This document shows, piece after piece, positions 36,124 through 45,497 of a DNA stretch of 64,000 bases. The stretch covers positions 34,165 to 98,164 of the forward strand of contig JAKQOH010000210.1 of NCBI GenBank assembly GCA_029565415.1. The letters run 5' to 3'. The DNA comes from Candidatus Rifleibacteriota bacterium. GTDB taxonomy: Bacteria > Riflebacteria > Ozemobacteria > Ozemobacterales > Ozemobacteraceae. How positions within the stretch are numbered: the stretch's first letter is position 1; each line of letters opens with the position of its first letter. Both the position numbers and the translations under genes were made by a program. The notes beneath the pieces are model-generated. The model was not told the origin of the DNA and ran no database searches. It saw only the letters and a list, made by a program, of their open reading frames with translations.

Positions 36124-36915
36124 CTAGCGACGCTGGGCCGCGATTTCCGCAATCTCGATGGCGGGGTGCCGGTACCGTCGCCGGCCCCGCGTCAGTCCCC
36201 CGAACTGGATCGCCTCGACAGGACAGAGGTTCAGGCAGGCCAGACAGCCTTCGCATCGTTCTCCCCAGACGGGCTTCCCATCAGGGCCGGCAGCGATGTT
36301 GGCCACCGGGCAGGCGCGCATGCAGAGACCGCATCGGGAGCAGGAGTTCCCGGCCCGGAACATTCTGCCGGTTTTCCGGACGGACCGCACGAATCCGGCA
36401 TGGAGCGGCCCGAACAGGAACGCGCCGATGCGGGAGAGCAGACTGGGCGGGACGTCACGGCCGGCCTTCACCTCCGCCATGAAAGCGTCGATGGCCTGTT
36501 CGGCCCGGGCGATCACCGCGGCGCAGCTTTCGGCCGGCGGGGCCTGGTGCAGCGGAATGCAGTTTCCCGGATAGGTCACGGACAGGGCGGCATCGAGCCG
36601 CGCGCCCTTCGTCGCGAGAAGCGCATCGAGCTGGGCCAGGACTCCGCCCGGGCCGTTGCCGCAGGTGGCGATCGCGAAGATGCGCTCGGCCCCGATGCCG
36701 GAAGCCGTCTCGATGAACTCCTTCACCAGGCGCGGCACGCCGAACGAGTAGACCGGAAACGCGAAACCGAGGGTCGAAGCCGTGATCTCGACCGGAGTTC
36801 CGGCAACCGCGGCGATCGGCCGCACCTCTACATCGCTGCCAAGCGCCGCCGCCGCGCGTTTCGCCGCCGACAGCGAGTTGCCCGTTCCCGTGAAATACCA
36901 GATGACGTCGCCCAT
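36124..36915 (-). CDS. EFR1-type flavodoxin-ferredoxin protein
   Basis: 263 residues; start at 36915 preceded by GGGAGGA. An N-terminal flavodoxin-like domain has the FMN phosphate loop YFTGTGNSLSAA. A C-terminal domain has two 4Fe-4S motifs, CSRCGLCMRACPV and CEGCLACLNLCPV. EFR1-family proteins are small electron carriers of anaerobes. It is convergent with the H-box/receiver gene 5 bp away and divergent from the M24 peptidase gene. Confidence 0.9.
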   Translation of the reverse strand: MGDVIWYFTGTGNSLSAAKRAAAALGSDVEVRPIAAVAGTPVEITASTLGFAFPVYSFGVPRLVKEFIETASGIGAERIFAIATCGNGPGGVLAQLDALLATKGARLDAALSVTYPGNCIPLHQAPPAESCAAVIARAEQAIDAFMAEVKAGRDVPPSLLSRIGAFLFGPLHAGFVRSVRKTGRMFRAGNSCSRCGLCMRACPVANIAAGPDGKPVWGERCEGCLACLNLCPVEAIQFGGLTRGRRRYRHPAIEIAEIAAQRR

Positions 36916-37060
36916 GCGGATCCTCCCTCGTTTCTGCCGGAGACGGCCGGTGCCGCTCCCCACGAAATCCAGAACCAGTATAGACCGGTTTTCCTTCCGG
37001 CGCATCGTGGGGTAACATGGAGAAAATCGACGGGCACGGCCCGTCCCGAGGAGGAACATC

Positions 37061-38436
37061 ATGTTTTCCGCCGCCACCTACACCGCACGCCGGCGCGACC
37101 TGCGCGCCCGGTTCGGGAACGGGCTTCTCCTGTTTCCGGGCAACGGCGAGACGCCGATGAACTACCCGGCGAACACGTATCCGTTCCGGCAGGACAGCAC
37201 GTTCCTCTACTACTGGGGCCTCGACGAGCCCGGCCTGTTCGCCCTGATCGATCTCGACCTCGACCGCGAGATCGTGTTCGGAGAGGACCGCTCGCTCGAT
37301 GACGAGATCTGGATGGGCCCCTGCGCCACGCTCGCGACGCGGGCGGCGGCGGCAGGCGTGCGCGAAACCGAACCCCTTTCGGCCCTGGAAGGCCATCTCG
37401 CGGCGGCCCGGTGCGCGAAACGGCCGATCCGCTTCCTGCCTCAGTGCCGCGCCGAAACGAAACTGGCCCTGGTCCGGCATCTCGGCATCACCCCCGAGGC
37501 GCTAAACTCGTATGCCTCCGGGGAGTTCACCCGCGCCGTCGTCGATCAGCGGCTGTTCAAAAGCCCCGAAGAGGTCGCCGAGATCGAGGCCGCGCTGGAA
37601 ATCAGCGGCGCGATGTATACCGAGATCCTGAAACGGCTCCGCCCCGGCATGATCGAGCAGGAACTGGTCGGCGCGATCGAGGGGGTCGTTGCTGCCGCAG
37701 GATCGCGCACGTCGTTCCCGACGATCCTCTCGATCCGCGGCGAGACGCTCCACAACCACGCCCACGCGAACCGCATGCAGGCGGGCGATCTGCTCGTGAT
37801 CGATTCGGGAGCCGAGTCACCCCGGCATTACGCCAGCGACATCACCCGCACCTTCCCGGTTTCGGGCCGGTTCGACCTCGTAGAGGGCCTTCTGACGCGG
37901 CTCAGGAGAAGGCGATCGGCATGATCCGGCCGGGGATCTCGTTCCGGGAGATCCACCTCGCCGCCGCGACGGCCATCGCCGAAGGTCTGACCGGGCTGGG
38001 ACTGATGCGCGGCGAGCCCGCGGCGGCGGTCGCCGTCGGCGCCCATGCCCTGTTCTTCCCGCACGGGCTGGGCCATGCTCTGGGCCTCGACGTGCACGAC
38101 ATGGAAGGGCTGGGCGAGAACGAAGTCGGTTACGGCGAGGAAGCGGCCCGCAGCGACCAGTTCGGCCTCGCCTATCTGCGGTTCGCGCGCAGCCTCCGGC
38201 CCGGCCACGTGATGACCGTCGAGCCGGGCGTCTACTTCATTCCCGCCCTGATCGCCGCCTGGAAGAAGGATCAGCGGCACGCGGCCTTCATCGACTACGC
38301 CGCCGTCGATCGATATGTCGGATTCGGCGGCATCCGGATCGAGGACGACGTGCTGGTCACGCCCGACGGTCACCGCGTCCTCGGCCCATCCATCCCCAAA
38401 ACCGTCGCCCAGGTCGAATCCGCCCTCGCACGCTAA
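37061..38436 (+). pseudogene. pepP: M24 Xaa-Pro aminopeptidase, interrupted by a frameshift
   Basis: An upstream GAGGAGGAAC and ATG at 37061 open a 287-codon frame that carries the creatinase-like N-domain (FRQDSTFLYYWGLDEPG) and the first metal ligands (LLVIDSGAE, ASDITRTFPVSGRFD). It runs into a stop at 37922-37924. The +2 frame continues the family sequence from about 37890 (AAQEKAIGMIRPGISFREIH) to 38436, with the remaining ligands (FFPHGLGHALGLDVHD, MTVEPGVYF, GIRIEDDVLVT). All five metal ligands survive across the two pieces. The join, about 37876-37905, is missing one base in a C-rich run and is slightly shorter than usual. A recent mutation or a sequencing error is likely. The repaired product would be about 459 aa. 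Confidence 0.85.
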
Positions 38437-38457
38437 CGCCCCGAGCAACGACCGCTT

Positions 38458-38622
38458 CACCACAGAGTCACAGAGGCACAGAGAAAACCGGCTCTGTGTC
38501 TCTGTGACTCTGTGGTGCGTTGATTTTCAGGATTTCATCTGCGCCATCTGTGTCATCTGCGGATCGGTTCCCAGACCGGAACCCACAAATCGTCTGTAGG
38601 GGCGGGTTTCAAACCCGCCCCT
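38458..38622. repeat. Composite of three dispersed palindromic repeats
   Basis: Three elements lie side by side. At 38458-38517 a 26-bp hairpin (one mismatch) is made from CACAGAGTCACAGAGGCACAGAG-type arms. At 38533-38568 is one arm of the CATCTGCGCCATCTGTGTCATCTG repeat. At 38598-38622 is the perfect palindrome AGGGGCGGGTTT-C-AAACCCGCCCCT. The same units occur singly or together near 28.75, 58.0 and 63.4 kb. Here they fill the gap between two convergent genes. Confidence 0.85.
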
Positions 38623-38662
38623 CCGCATGCATGGAGGCGCGAGGGCCACCATGGGAGACCGG

Positions 38663-40768
38663 TTACAGGACGGTCAAGAGCTCCTGGTATTTCGCCATCG
38701 GCCAGAAATCGGCGGCAAGGGTCTGTTCGGCCTCGTCGACGACGGAACGCAGCGCGCCGAGAGCCTTTTCCCCGTTCATCGCGAGGAATTCGGCGTGTTC
38801 GTGGGAACTCCGGTGCTCACCGGCCTTCCGGAGAACCGTCTCGAGTTCCTCGGCGCAATCGTGGACGAGGGTGAACAGCTCTTCGAACCGGCGCGCCTCG
38901 GCCTGCAGGCGCTTTGAGGTGAGCCCCGCCGCCTTCGCGGCGGCGGCGGCGCCGGCGGTCGTCGCCACCTGCCGGGTCAGGGCAGGGATGATCAGCGTGC
39001 GGGCCATGTTGACGGCGGTCTTGTACTCGATCTCCTTCGTCTTGACGTAGGTTTCGAGCTTCACTTCGACCTTCGCGTGCAGTTCGCGGGTCGAGAGGAC
39101 GTGGGTCCGCTCCATCAGCTCCCCGACATCCTTTTCGAGATACACCTGGACAGCCTGGGGCGTGTTGCGGGCATTCGGCAGGCCGCGCTTCTCGGCTTCG
39201 GCATGCCACTGGCTCGAGTAGCCGTTTCCCTCGAACCGGACGCGCCGCGTTTCCCGGAAAACGTCGCGAAGAACCGTGATGGCGCGCTCCTTGATGTCGC
39301 GGGGCGTCTTGAGGGCGGACAGCCGTTTCTCGATCTGGAAGTAGCCGTAGGTGACGGCCAGGTTCAACACGGTCACGGCCTCGGAGCAGTTCTGGGAGGA
39401 GCCGACGGCGCGGAACTCGAACTTGTTGCCGGTGAAGGCGATCGGCGAGGTGCGGTTGCGGTCCGAGTAGTCGCGTGCAACCCGGGGCAGATTGCGCACC
39501 CCCATGTTGATGTGGGCCATCGTCTGCTCGTTCAGCTTGCCGATCCCGGCGATCTCGTCGACAAGCTGAGTAAGATATTCCCCAAGATAGATCGACATGA
39601 TCGCGGGCGGGGCCTCGTTGGCCCCGAGGCGGTGATCGTTTCCGGCATCGGCGACGGCCGCGCGGAGAAGACCGCCGTATTTGTCGACGCCGAGCATCAT
39701 CGCGCCCAGTGTGAGGAGGAAGGTGATGTTCTTGAGCGGAGAGGCGGAGGGTTCGAGATAGTTCGCCCCGGTGGAATCGCCGATCGACCAGTTCACGTGC
39801 TTCCCCGAGCCATTGACACCGGCGAACGGCTTCTCGTGCAGCAGGACGACGAACTCGTGACGCATCGCGACGTGTTTCATGATGTCCATGATCTGGAGGT
39901 TGTGATCGATCGCGAGGTTCGCCTCCTCGAACAGCGGCGCCAGCTCGAACTGGTTCGGCGAGACTTCGTTGTGCCGGGTTTTCGACGGAATGCCGCGCCG
40001 GTACAGCTCGCGGTCGAGGTCTTCCATGAACCGCAGCATCTTGCGGTGGATCGAGCCGAAGTAATGGTCCTCCATCTGCTGGCCTTTGGCCGGGGCCGCG
40101 CCGAACAGCGTCCGGCCGCAGATGCGCAGATCGGGCCGGGTTTCGTAGAGTTTTCGCGATACGACGAAGTATTCCTGCTCCGGACCGGTGTACACGATCG
40201 TCTTTTTCGCGAGGCGATTCCCCAGAACCCGCTGGAGGCGGATGTTCACGTCGTTCAGGGCGCGCATCGAGCGCAGGAACGGCGTTTTCAGATCGAGCAC
40301 GTCGCCCGTCCAGGAGAGGAAGACGGACGGGATGACGAGGGTGCGGGTGTTCCCGGTTTCCTGGAGGAATGCCGGCGAGGTCGGGTCCCAGGCGGTGTAG
40401 CCGCGCGCCTCGAACGTCGAGCGGATGCCGCCGGACGGAAAGGAAGAGGCATCAGGCTCGGACTGGATCAACTGCTTGGCCGAAAACCGCTCGATCAACT
40501 CCCCGTTCTCCCCGTAGCTGATGAAGGCATCATGCTTTTCGGCGGTTCCACCGCGCTGAGGCTGAAACCAGTGGGTGAAATGCGTGGCGCCGTTCCCGAT
40601 CGCCCACTCCTTCATCGCATGCGCCACCTCGTCGGCGATCGACTCGTCGAGCGGCGTGCCGCTCTGAATGGTCGCCTGAAGCTTCTCGTAGGCTGCGCGG
40701 TTGAGCTTCTCGCGCATGACATTCCGGTTGAAGGTCAGCTCGCCGAAAATCCTGTTGATGTCTGACAT
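38663..40768 (-). CDS. glnN: Type III glutamine synthetase
   Basis: 701 residues, typical for GSIII (about 700) rather than GSI (about 470). It makes glutamine from glutamate, ammonia and ATP. Start at 40768 (MSDINRIFGELTFNR) with AGGAGA upstream. The GSIII N-domain is seen in AKHDAFISY-like sequence (EKHDAFISYGENGELIERFS) and FPSGGIRSTFEARGYTAWDPTSPAF. The catalytic part has GPEQEYFVV, NQFELAPLFEEANLAIDHNLQ, NGSGKHVNWSIGD and RTSPIAFTGNKFEFRAVGSSQN. It stands alone with no PII gene beside it. Confidence 0.95.
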   Translation of the reverse strand: MSDINRIFGELTFNRNVMREKLNRAAYEKLQATIQSGTPLDESIADEVAHAMKEWAIGNGATHFTHWFQPQRGGTAEKHDAFISYGENGELIERFSAKQLIQSEPDASSFPSGGIRSTFEARGYTAWDPTSPAFLQETGNTRTLVIPSVFLSWTGDVLDLKTPFLRSMRALNDVNIRLQRVLGNRLAKKTIVYTGPEQEYFVVSRKLYETRPDLRICGRTLFGAAPAKGQQMEDHYFGSIHRKMLRFMEDLDRELYRRGIPSKTRHNEVSPNQFELAPLFEEANLAIDHNLQIMDIMKHVAMRHEFVVLLHEKPFAGVNGSGKHVNWSIGDSTGANYLEPSASPLKNITFLLTLGAMMLGVDKYGGLLRAAVADAGNDHRLGANEAPPAIMSIYLGEYLTQLVDEIAGIGKLNEQTMAHINMGVRNLPRVARDYSDRNRTSPIAFTGNKFEFRAVGSSQNCSEAVTVLNLAVTYGYFQIEKRLSALKTPRDIKERAITVLRDVFRETRRVRFEGNGYSSQWHAEAEKRGLPNARNTPQAVQVYLEKDVGELMERTHVLSTRELHAKVEVKLETYVKTKEIEYKTAVNMARTLIIPALTRQVATTAGAAAAAKAAGLTSKRLQAEARRFEELFTLVHDCAEELETVLRKAGEHRSSHEHAEFLAMNGEKALGALRSVVDEAEQTLAADFWPMAKYQELLTVL

Positions 40769-41061
40769 GGGAATCTCCTGAGGTGCGGGATGTGGAGCGG
40801 ATCGATGATCCGATTCTACGCTCGGATCAAGATTCGTCAAGCTCAAAAGGTGGATTTTGCAGAAAATGTATGAAAATTGCCCGCTCAATTTTGAAAAATG
40901 TGCTTTCTGGGAACAGCCGCGACGGGTGAATTTCTTCCCGCGCCACGCCTTCGGCCTCGGTACACCCGGTTTTCCCGTTTACAGGAGGGGTGGGTCGGCA
41001 TGGTAAAATTGAAAAATCCTGTTCGAAGAGCATGACCGTAATTCAACCGGAGGTTGATTTC

Positions 41062-42585
41062 ATGAAGAAACATCCCCGTCTGTTCGCCCTTCTGCTTGTT
41101 GCCCTTCTGGTCGCCCTGGTCAGCCAGGCGCAGGCCGCGAAGCCCGTTGCCGCTCCTGCCGCGAGCGTCGAGGAGTGTTTCGACAAGATGACGGCCGAGT
41201 TCGACCAGAAGGCGCTGGTGCGCTTCCTGCCCGAGAACGTCACGGCCTGGTATGCCCGCTGGTATCTGATGGAAAATGCCCGCGACTCGATCGACACGAC
41301 GTATTTCATCGTCGAGCCCGACATCTTCGGCAAGAGCATGCTCGGCATGCTGCTCAAGAAAGCCCGTGAAGGCATCGAGATCCGCCTCATGGTCGATGCC
41401 CGCGGCACCAAGGGGCTGGCCCGCAAATTCTTCGGTCAGGACATCCTCCAGGAGCTGGGCAAGTTCAAGAATGTGCAGATCCGCGTCTACAACCCGGTCA
41501 GCTCGAAGCTGCTGGCCGCGTTCGAGGATATCCGCAAGATCACGGCGAGCAACCACGACAAGATCCTGCTCGTGGACGGAGAGTATCTGGTCACCGGCGG
41601 CCGCAACATCTCGATGAACTACTTCGTCGATCCGCGCGACGTTCCGACCGTGTATCGCGACACCGACGTCGTCATCCGCAGCAAACTCGTCTCGAAGCAG
41701 GCTCGGGAAGCCTTTGAATCCGAGTTCAAGGGCGGCAGCAACTTCGCCATCGCCGGCGACGCCCTCGGAAACGTCGACGACATGCACCGCCACCTCGACA
41801 TCGCCTACCAGGCCATGCGCCGGTTCATGCTCGGCGGCGGCTTCTTCGAGCTGAAGAATCCCGAAAAGTTCTCCTCCGAGACCCGCTCGCTCGTCGGCGC
41901 CTGCAACGCCGAGCTGAAGCAGTATCCGCATCTGGTCGGGTATTCGTCGTTCCGGCTGTTCCAGGGCGAGCATGCCTGGCCCGTTCGGCTGCTCGACAAA
42001 CACTCCCGCACCGGTTTCAAGAACGAGATCACCTTCAACCTGACCTCGCTGATGGATTCGGCGAAGAGCGAGATCATCATTCAGAATCCCTACGTCGTTC
42101 TGACCCCCGAGGCCGAGTCCGCCCTCCAGCGCGCCAACGACCGCGGCGTGAAGATCATCATCCAGACCAACTCCCCGATGAGCTCCGACAGCCTGCTCAC
42201 CCAGGCGATGTTCCTGGGCGACTGGCGCCAGATCCTCAAGAAGATGCCGAACGTCCAGATCTTCGCCTACAAGCTGCAAAACAAGCTGCACTCGAAGGTG
42301 TTCGTGTTCGACCGGTCCGTCGCCGTCGTCGGCACGTATAACATGGACTATGTAAGCGAGCAGATCAACTCCGAGGAAGTCGCCGTCATCAAGTCGAAGC
42401 CCTTCGCGACCCAGGTCGCCAAGCGCATCGAGGAAGACATGCGCAACTCGCACCAGTATCAGATCGAAGTCCAGGCTGACGGTTCGGTCAAGACCCTGTT
42501 CGGCCCCGAAAGCCACTCGGATCCGAAGGTGCTCGACCGGCTCAAGCTCCTGATGAAGCTGAACTGGCTGCGCCCCCTGATCTGA
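41062..42585 (+). CDS. Exported phospholipase D-like protein
   Basis: 507 residues. The ATG at 41062 has GGAGG eight bases upstream and gives a signal peptide (LFALLLVALLVALVSQAQA). Two HKD motifs are intact: NHDKILLVDGEYLVTGGRN (about 165) and LHSKVFVFDRSVAVVGTYN (about 409), as in cardiolipin synthases, secreted phospholipase D and related phosphodiesterases. The absence of the transmembrane pair found in Cls, plus the signal peptide, points to a periplasmic or secreted enzyme; the substrate is unknown. Confidence 0.9.
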   Translation: MKKHPRLFALLLVALLVALVSQAQAAKPVAAPAASVEECFDKMTAEFDQKALVRFLPENVTAWYARWYLMENARDSIDTTYFIVEPDIFGKSMLGMLLKKAREGIEIRLMVDARGTKGLARKFFGQDILQELGKFKNVQIRVYNPVSSKLLAAFEDIRKITASNHDKILLVDGEYLVTGGRNISMNYFVDPRDVPTVYRDTDVVIRSKLVSKQAREAFESEFKGGSNFAIAGDALGNVDDMHRHLDIAYQAMRRFMLGGGFFELKNPEKFSSETRSLVGACNAELKQYPHLVGYSSFRLFQGEHAWPVRLLDKHSRTGFKNEITFNLTSLMDSAKSEIIIQNPYVVLTPEAESALQRANDRGVKIIIQTNSPMSSDSLLTQAMFLGDWRQILKKMPNVQIFAYKLQNKLHSKVFVFDRSVAVVGTYNMDYVSEQINSEEVAVIKSKPFATQVAKRIEEDMRNSHQYQIEVQADGSVKTLFGPESHSDPKVLDRLKLLMKLNWLRPLI

Positions 42586-42604
42586 TCGTTCCGGTTCATT
42601 TCCC

Positions 42605-42636
42605 GACCGCCCCGGCCCCAACAGGCCGGGGTGGTC
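42605..42636. terminator. Shared hairpin between convergent genes
   Basis: GACCGCCCCGGCC pairs with GGCCGGGGTGGTC (13 bp with one wobble) around a 6-nt loop, midway between the convergent phospholipase and radical SAM genes. No T-run follows. Confidence 0.5.
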
Positions 42637-42641
42637 TGCGT

Positions 42642-43988
42642 TCAGCCGGGGTTCATTCCGGCTTTGTGGCGGTAGCCCAGCACCATGCCGTGCTTTTTGA
42701 AGAGTTCCCGTCGGAAGAGCGGGTTGTAGGAAAAGTAGGTGATCACGCTCCAGAGATCCTTCATGTTGGTCTTGAAGTCGAAAGCCCGGCGCAGGATCGT
42801 GAACGGGTTGTTGAACCGCCGCCGCATCCAGAAGCAGGCCTCGGTCAGCTCATCGGGAGTCATCCGGGCAGGCCGGAAGACGCAGTCCCCGAAATGATAC
42901 CGGTCGTCGAGCCACCATTTGTCGTACAGAAGCCGTCCCTGGGCCTGCATCTCCTCGTAGAGCGGCGTTCCCGGATACGGGCTGAGGATGTTGAAGGCGG
43001 CGAAGCAGAACTTCTGGTCGATGGCCCACTGGACGGTCCGGCGGATCGAGGCCGGGTCGTCATGGTCGTAGCCGATCAGAAACGCGGCCCAGAGCTGGAA
43101 TCCGATCTCCCTGATCTTCTGGATCGCCGGCTCGTATCCCTCGAGCTGAAGATTGCAGTTTTTCCCCATCAGGTGAAGGTTTTCGGGGCTCACGGACTCG
43201 AATCCGACCACCAGACCGGCACAGCCGCTCCGTTTCATCAGGTCCATCAGCTCGGGATCCTCGGTGAAGTTCAGGCTTGCCTGCCCGACCCACCGGCGCC
43301 GGAGGGGAATCAGCAGGCGGAACAGCTCCTTCGCAGCATCTATATCGCCAATGATATTATCATCGACGAAAAACAGGAAGGGGTTGGGCTGTTCGGCCAG
43401 CTCGGCGGCCACCTCGGCCGGGGGGCGATGGCAGTGAGAGCGCTTGTACAGCGTGCCGGTGGCGCAGAACCGGCAGTGGTTGAGACAGCCGCGGCTGAAC
43501 TGGGTCAGCCGAAGAGGCAGGTAGCTCTTTCCCGCGAACAGGTCCCAGCGCGTCCTGAGCCCTTCCAGCTTCGGAGGGAAGAATCCCTGGTAGACCGGCT
43601 TCAACCGGCCGGCAGCGGCATCGGCCACGAGGTGCGGGAAGACCCCCTCGGCATCGCCGATCATGATCGCATCGGCATGGGCAGCCGCCTCCCCGGGAAT
43701 CATCGAAACGTGGAAGCCACCCATGACCACGCGCACGCCGCGCGCCCGGAACCGCGCGGCGATTTCGTACGAGCGGCGGGCCGTGTAGATCTCGACGTTC
43801 AGGCAGACCAGGTCGGTGGGCTCCTCGTAGGGAATCTTCTCGAACCGGTCATCATAGAGGACGCACTCGACGTCGGCAGGCAGCTGCCCGGCCAGCACCC
43901 CGAAGGTCAGCGGCTCCATCCGCCCGCGGTCGTGATACGGCCTGCCGCGCACCAGTCCCATGTTCGGCTTGATGAACGTGACCTTCAT
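42642..43988 (-). CDS. B12-binding radical SAM protein (rSAM-2)
   Basis: 448 residues. The N-terminal B12-binding-type domain (about 1-130: DDRFEKIPYEEPTDLVCLNVEIYTARRSYEIA, VMGGFHVSMIPGE) lacks the DxHxxG base-off histidine. The radical SAM cluster is SRGCLNHCRFCATG (C-x3-C-x2-C) near residue 167. FVDDNIIGD and GFESVSPENL follow, and the C-terminal part resembles the DUF4070 region of HpnP-like enzymes (PARMTPDELTEACFWMRRRF). Its ATG overlaps the TGA of the upstream paralogue by 4 nt. Together with rSAM-1 and rSAM-4 it shares the EPLxFG...ARRxYxIA...RGVxVxxGGxH pattern. Substrate unknown; methylation or C-C bond chemistry on an unactivated carbon is the family expectation. Confidence 0.88.
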   Translation of the reverse strand: MKVTFIKPNMGLVRGRPYHDRGRMEPLTFGVLAGQLPADVECVLYDDRFEKIPYEEPTDLVCLNVEIYTARRSYEIAARFRARGVRVVMGGFHVSMIPGEAAAHADAIMIGDAEGVFPHLVADAAAGRLKPVYQGFFPPKLEGLRTRWDLFAGKSYLPLRLTQFSRGCLNHCRFCATGTLYKRSHCHRPPAEVAAELAEQPNPFLFFVDDNIIGDIDAAKELFRLLIPLRRRWVGQASLNFTEDPELMDLMKRSGCAGLVVGFESVSPENLHLMGKNCNLQLEGYEPAIQKIREIGFQLWAAFLIGYDHDDPASIRRTVQWAIDQKFCFAAFNILSPYPGTPLYEEMQAQGRLLYDKWWLDDRYHFGDCVFRPARMTPDELTEACFWMRRRFNNPFTILRRAFDFKTNMKDLWSVITYFSYNPLFRRELFKKHGMVLGYRHKAGMNPG

Positions 43989-45337
43989 GGCGTATTTCCT
44001 TCGAGGAGATCGGGCGAGGAAAATCCCAGCCGGAGGCCCGTTTTCCCGCGGATATCGAGGCGGGAAACGAGGTTTCCGGCCAGGTATATCAGCGCCCGGA
44101 AAGGGTCTGCCAGGTTCGCCTGCAGATCGCAGCTCCGGCGCATTATACTTCCCAGACTATGGAACCGACGCCGGGCCTCGGCGATCCCGGCTGCCAGCTC
44201 GTCCACGGACATGCCCCGGGGAATGAAGGCAGGGCGTTCCCAGCGGAACCCGGGGGTCAGCCACCAGCGAGGGTGAAGCAGGCGGCCCTGCCGGAGCAGG
44301 CTGTCGTAGACGCGGGTTCCGGGGAAGGGATACAGCATGTTGAAGTTGGCGAGAAACAGCCGCCGGTCCAGGGCGAACTCGACGGTTTCACGCATCGATG
44401 CGGGCGTGTCGTCGTCGTAGCCGAAAACGAACGTCGCATAGACGAGAATCCCCCGCGCCCGGTACTCGTCCAGAAGCTTTTCCAGGCGGCCCAGGGCCAG
44501 GCTCCAGTCCTTGTTCATGCGCCGGAGGTTCGCCGGGGACAGCGACTCGATCCCGATGATGACGGCGAAACAACCACTGGCCGCCATCTCGTCGAGAAAC
44601 CCCGGTTCGGCCGCCGAAGAAAGGCTGGTCTGGCTGACCCAGCGCAGCCCCAGGGGACGTATACCTTGAAACAGACGGCGCGCATGCGCCGGGGAAGCGG
44701 CGATGTTGTCATCCGCGAAGAAGACGAACCGTCGCTGCATGCGTTCCAGCTCATCGACCAGTTCGGGGATCGGGCGAAAGCGCACGTCGTTCCCGTAGAA
44801 CCGGCGAACGGAACAGAAATCGCAGTCGAAGGCGCATCCGCGGCTCGTTTCCACGAGCGCCAGCGGGAGATAGGATTTTTCCCGGAAGATGCTCCGGGCG
44901 ATCCGAAAAGGCCCGGAAACGTCGGTTGATTCAGGCTGATACCGCGATTTCAGGCGGTTTTGCGCCAGATCGGCCATCACGCGGGGCCAGACCGCCTCGA
45001 CCTCGCCGATCGCGATGGAATCCGCATATCGGCAGGATTCTTCGGGTACCAGGGTGGGGTGAAAGCCCCCAAGAAGCACCTTGACGCCCCGCCGGCGGAA
45101 CTCCTGGGCGATCTGGTAGGAACGGCGCGCCGTGAACGTTTCGACGGTGATCGCGACCAGGTCGAACGGTTCCCCGAACGGCACGTCCTCCAATCGTTCG
45201 TCGATCAGCCGCAGTTCGACGTCCGGCGGGGTCGCTCCGGCGATCAGGCCGAACACGAGAGGCTCGAGAACGGCCGGAGTCCGGTAGGGACGACCCCGGC
45301 GTTCGCCGAGCGCGGGCTTGACAAGAGCGATGTTCAC
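43985..45337 (-). CDS. B12-binding radical SAM protein (rSAM-1)
   Basis: 450 residues from a GTG at 45337 (MNIALVKPALGERRGRPYR when initiated). This start was chosen because it aligns with the start of rSAM-2 and has AGGA upstream; the frame is open further to an ATG at 45421. The B12-binding-type domain (DERLEDVPFGEPFDLVAITVETFTARRSYQIA, LLGGFHPTLVPEE) is followed by SRGCAFDCDFCSVRRFYGN near residue 165 and a C-terminal DUF4070-like part (PRGMSVDELAAGIAEARRRF). First gene of a leftward pair, with a 160-nt divergent region separating it from the rightward operon at 45498. Confidence 0.88.
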   Translation of the reverse strand: MNIALVKPALGERRGRPYRTPAVLEPLVFGLIAGATPPDVELRLIDERLEDVPFGEPFDLVAITVETFTARRSYQIAQEFRRRGVKVLLGGFHPTLVPEESCRYADSIAIGEVEAVWPRVMADLAQNRLKSRYQPESTDVSGPFRIARSIFREKSYLPLALVETSRGCAFDCDFCSVRRFYGNDVRFRPIPELVDELERMQRRFVFFADDNIAASPAHARRLFQGIRPLGLRWVSQTSLSSAAEPGFLDEMAASGCFAVIIGIESLSPANLRRMNKDWSLALGRLEKLLDEYRARGILVYATFVFGYDDDTPASMRETVEFALDRRLFLANFNMLYPFPGTRVYDSLLRQGRLLHPRWWLTPGFRWERPAFIPRGMSVDELAAGIAEARRRFHSLGSIMRRSCDLQANLADPFRALIYLAGNLVSRLDIRGKTGLRLGFSSPDLLEGNTP

Positions 45338-45497
45338 AAGATTCCTGTACGGGGGGATTCGTGGAAAGTCTTCTGAGAATACAGCATGGCGTTGCCCTCG
45401 GAAAGCGAAATTACGCTTCACGCTGTTGCTCAGCTTCGAGAGGCCATGCTAGGCTGAAAAGCCCTGAAACCAGAATCTATCGGGAGAGGGAGAGGAT

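Noticed and set aside
38458..38570. Short repeats as a CRISPR array
   Set aside because: Repeats are not regularly spaced with unique spacers, are palindromic, and no cas genes are nearby.
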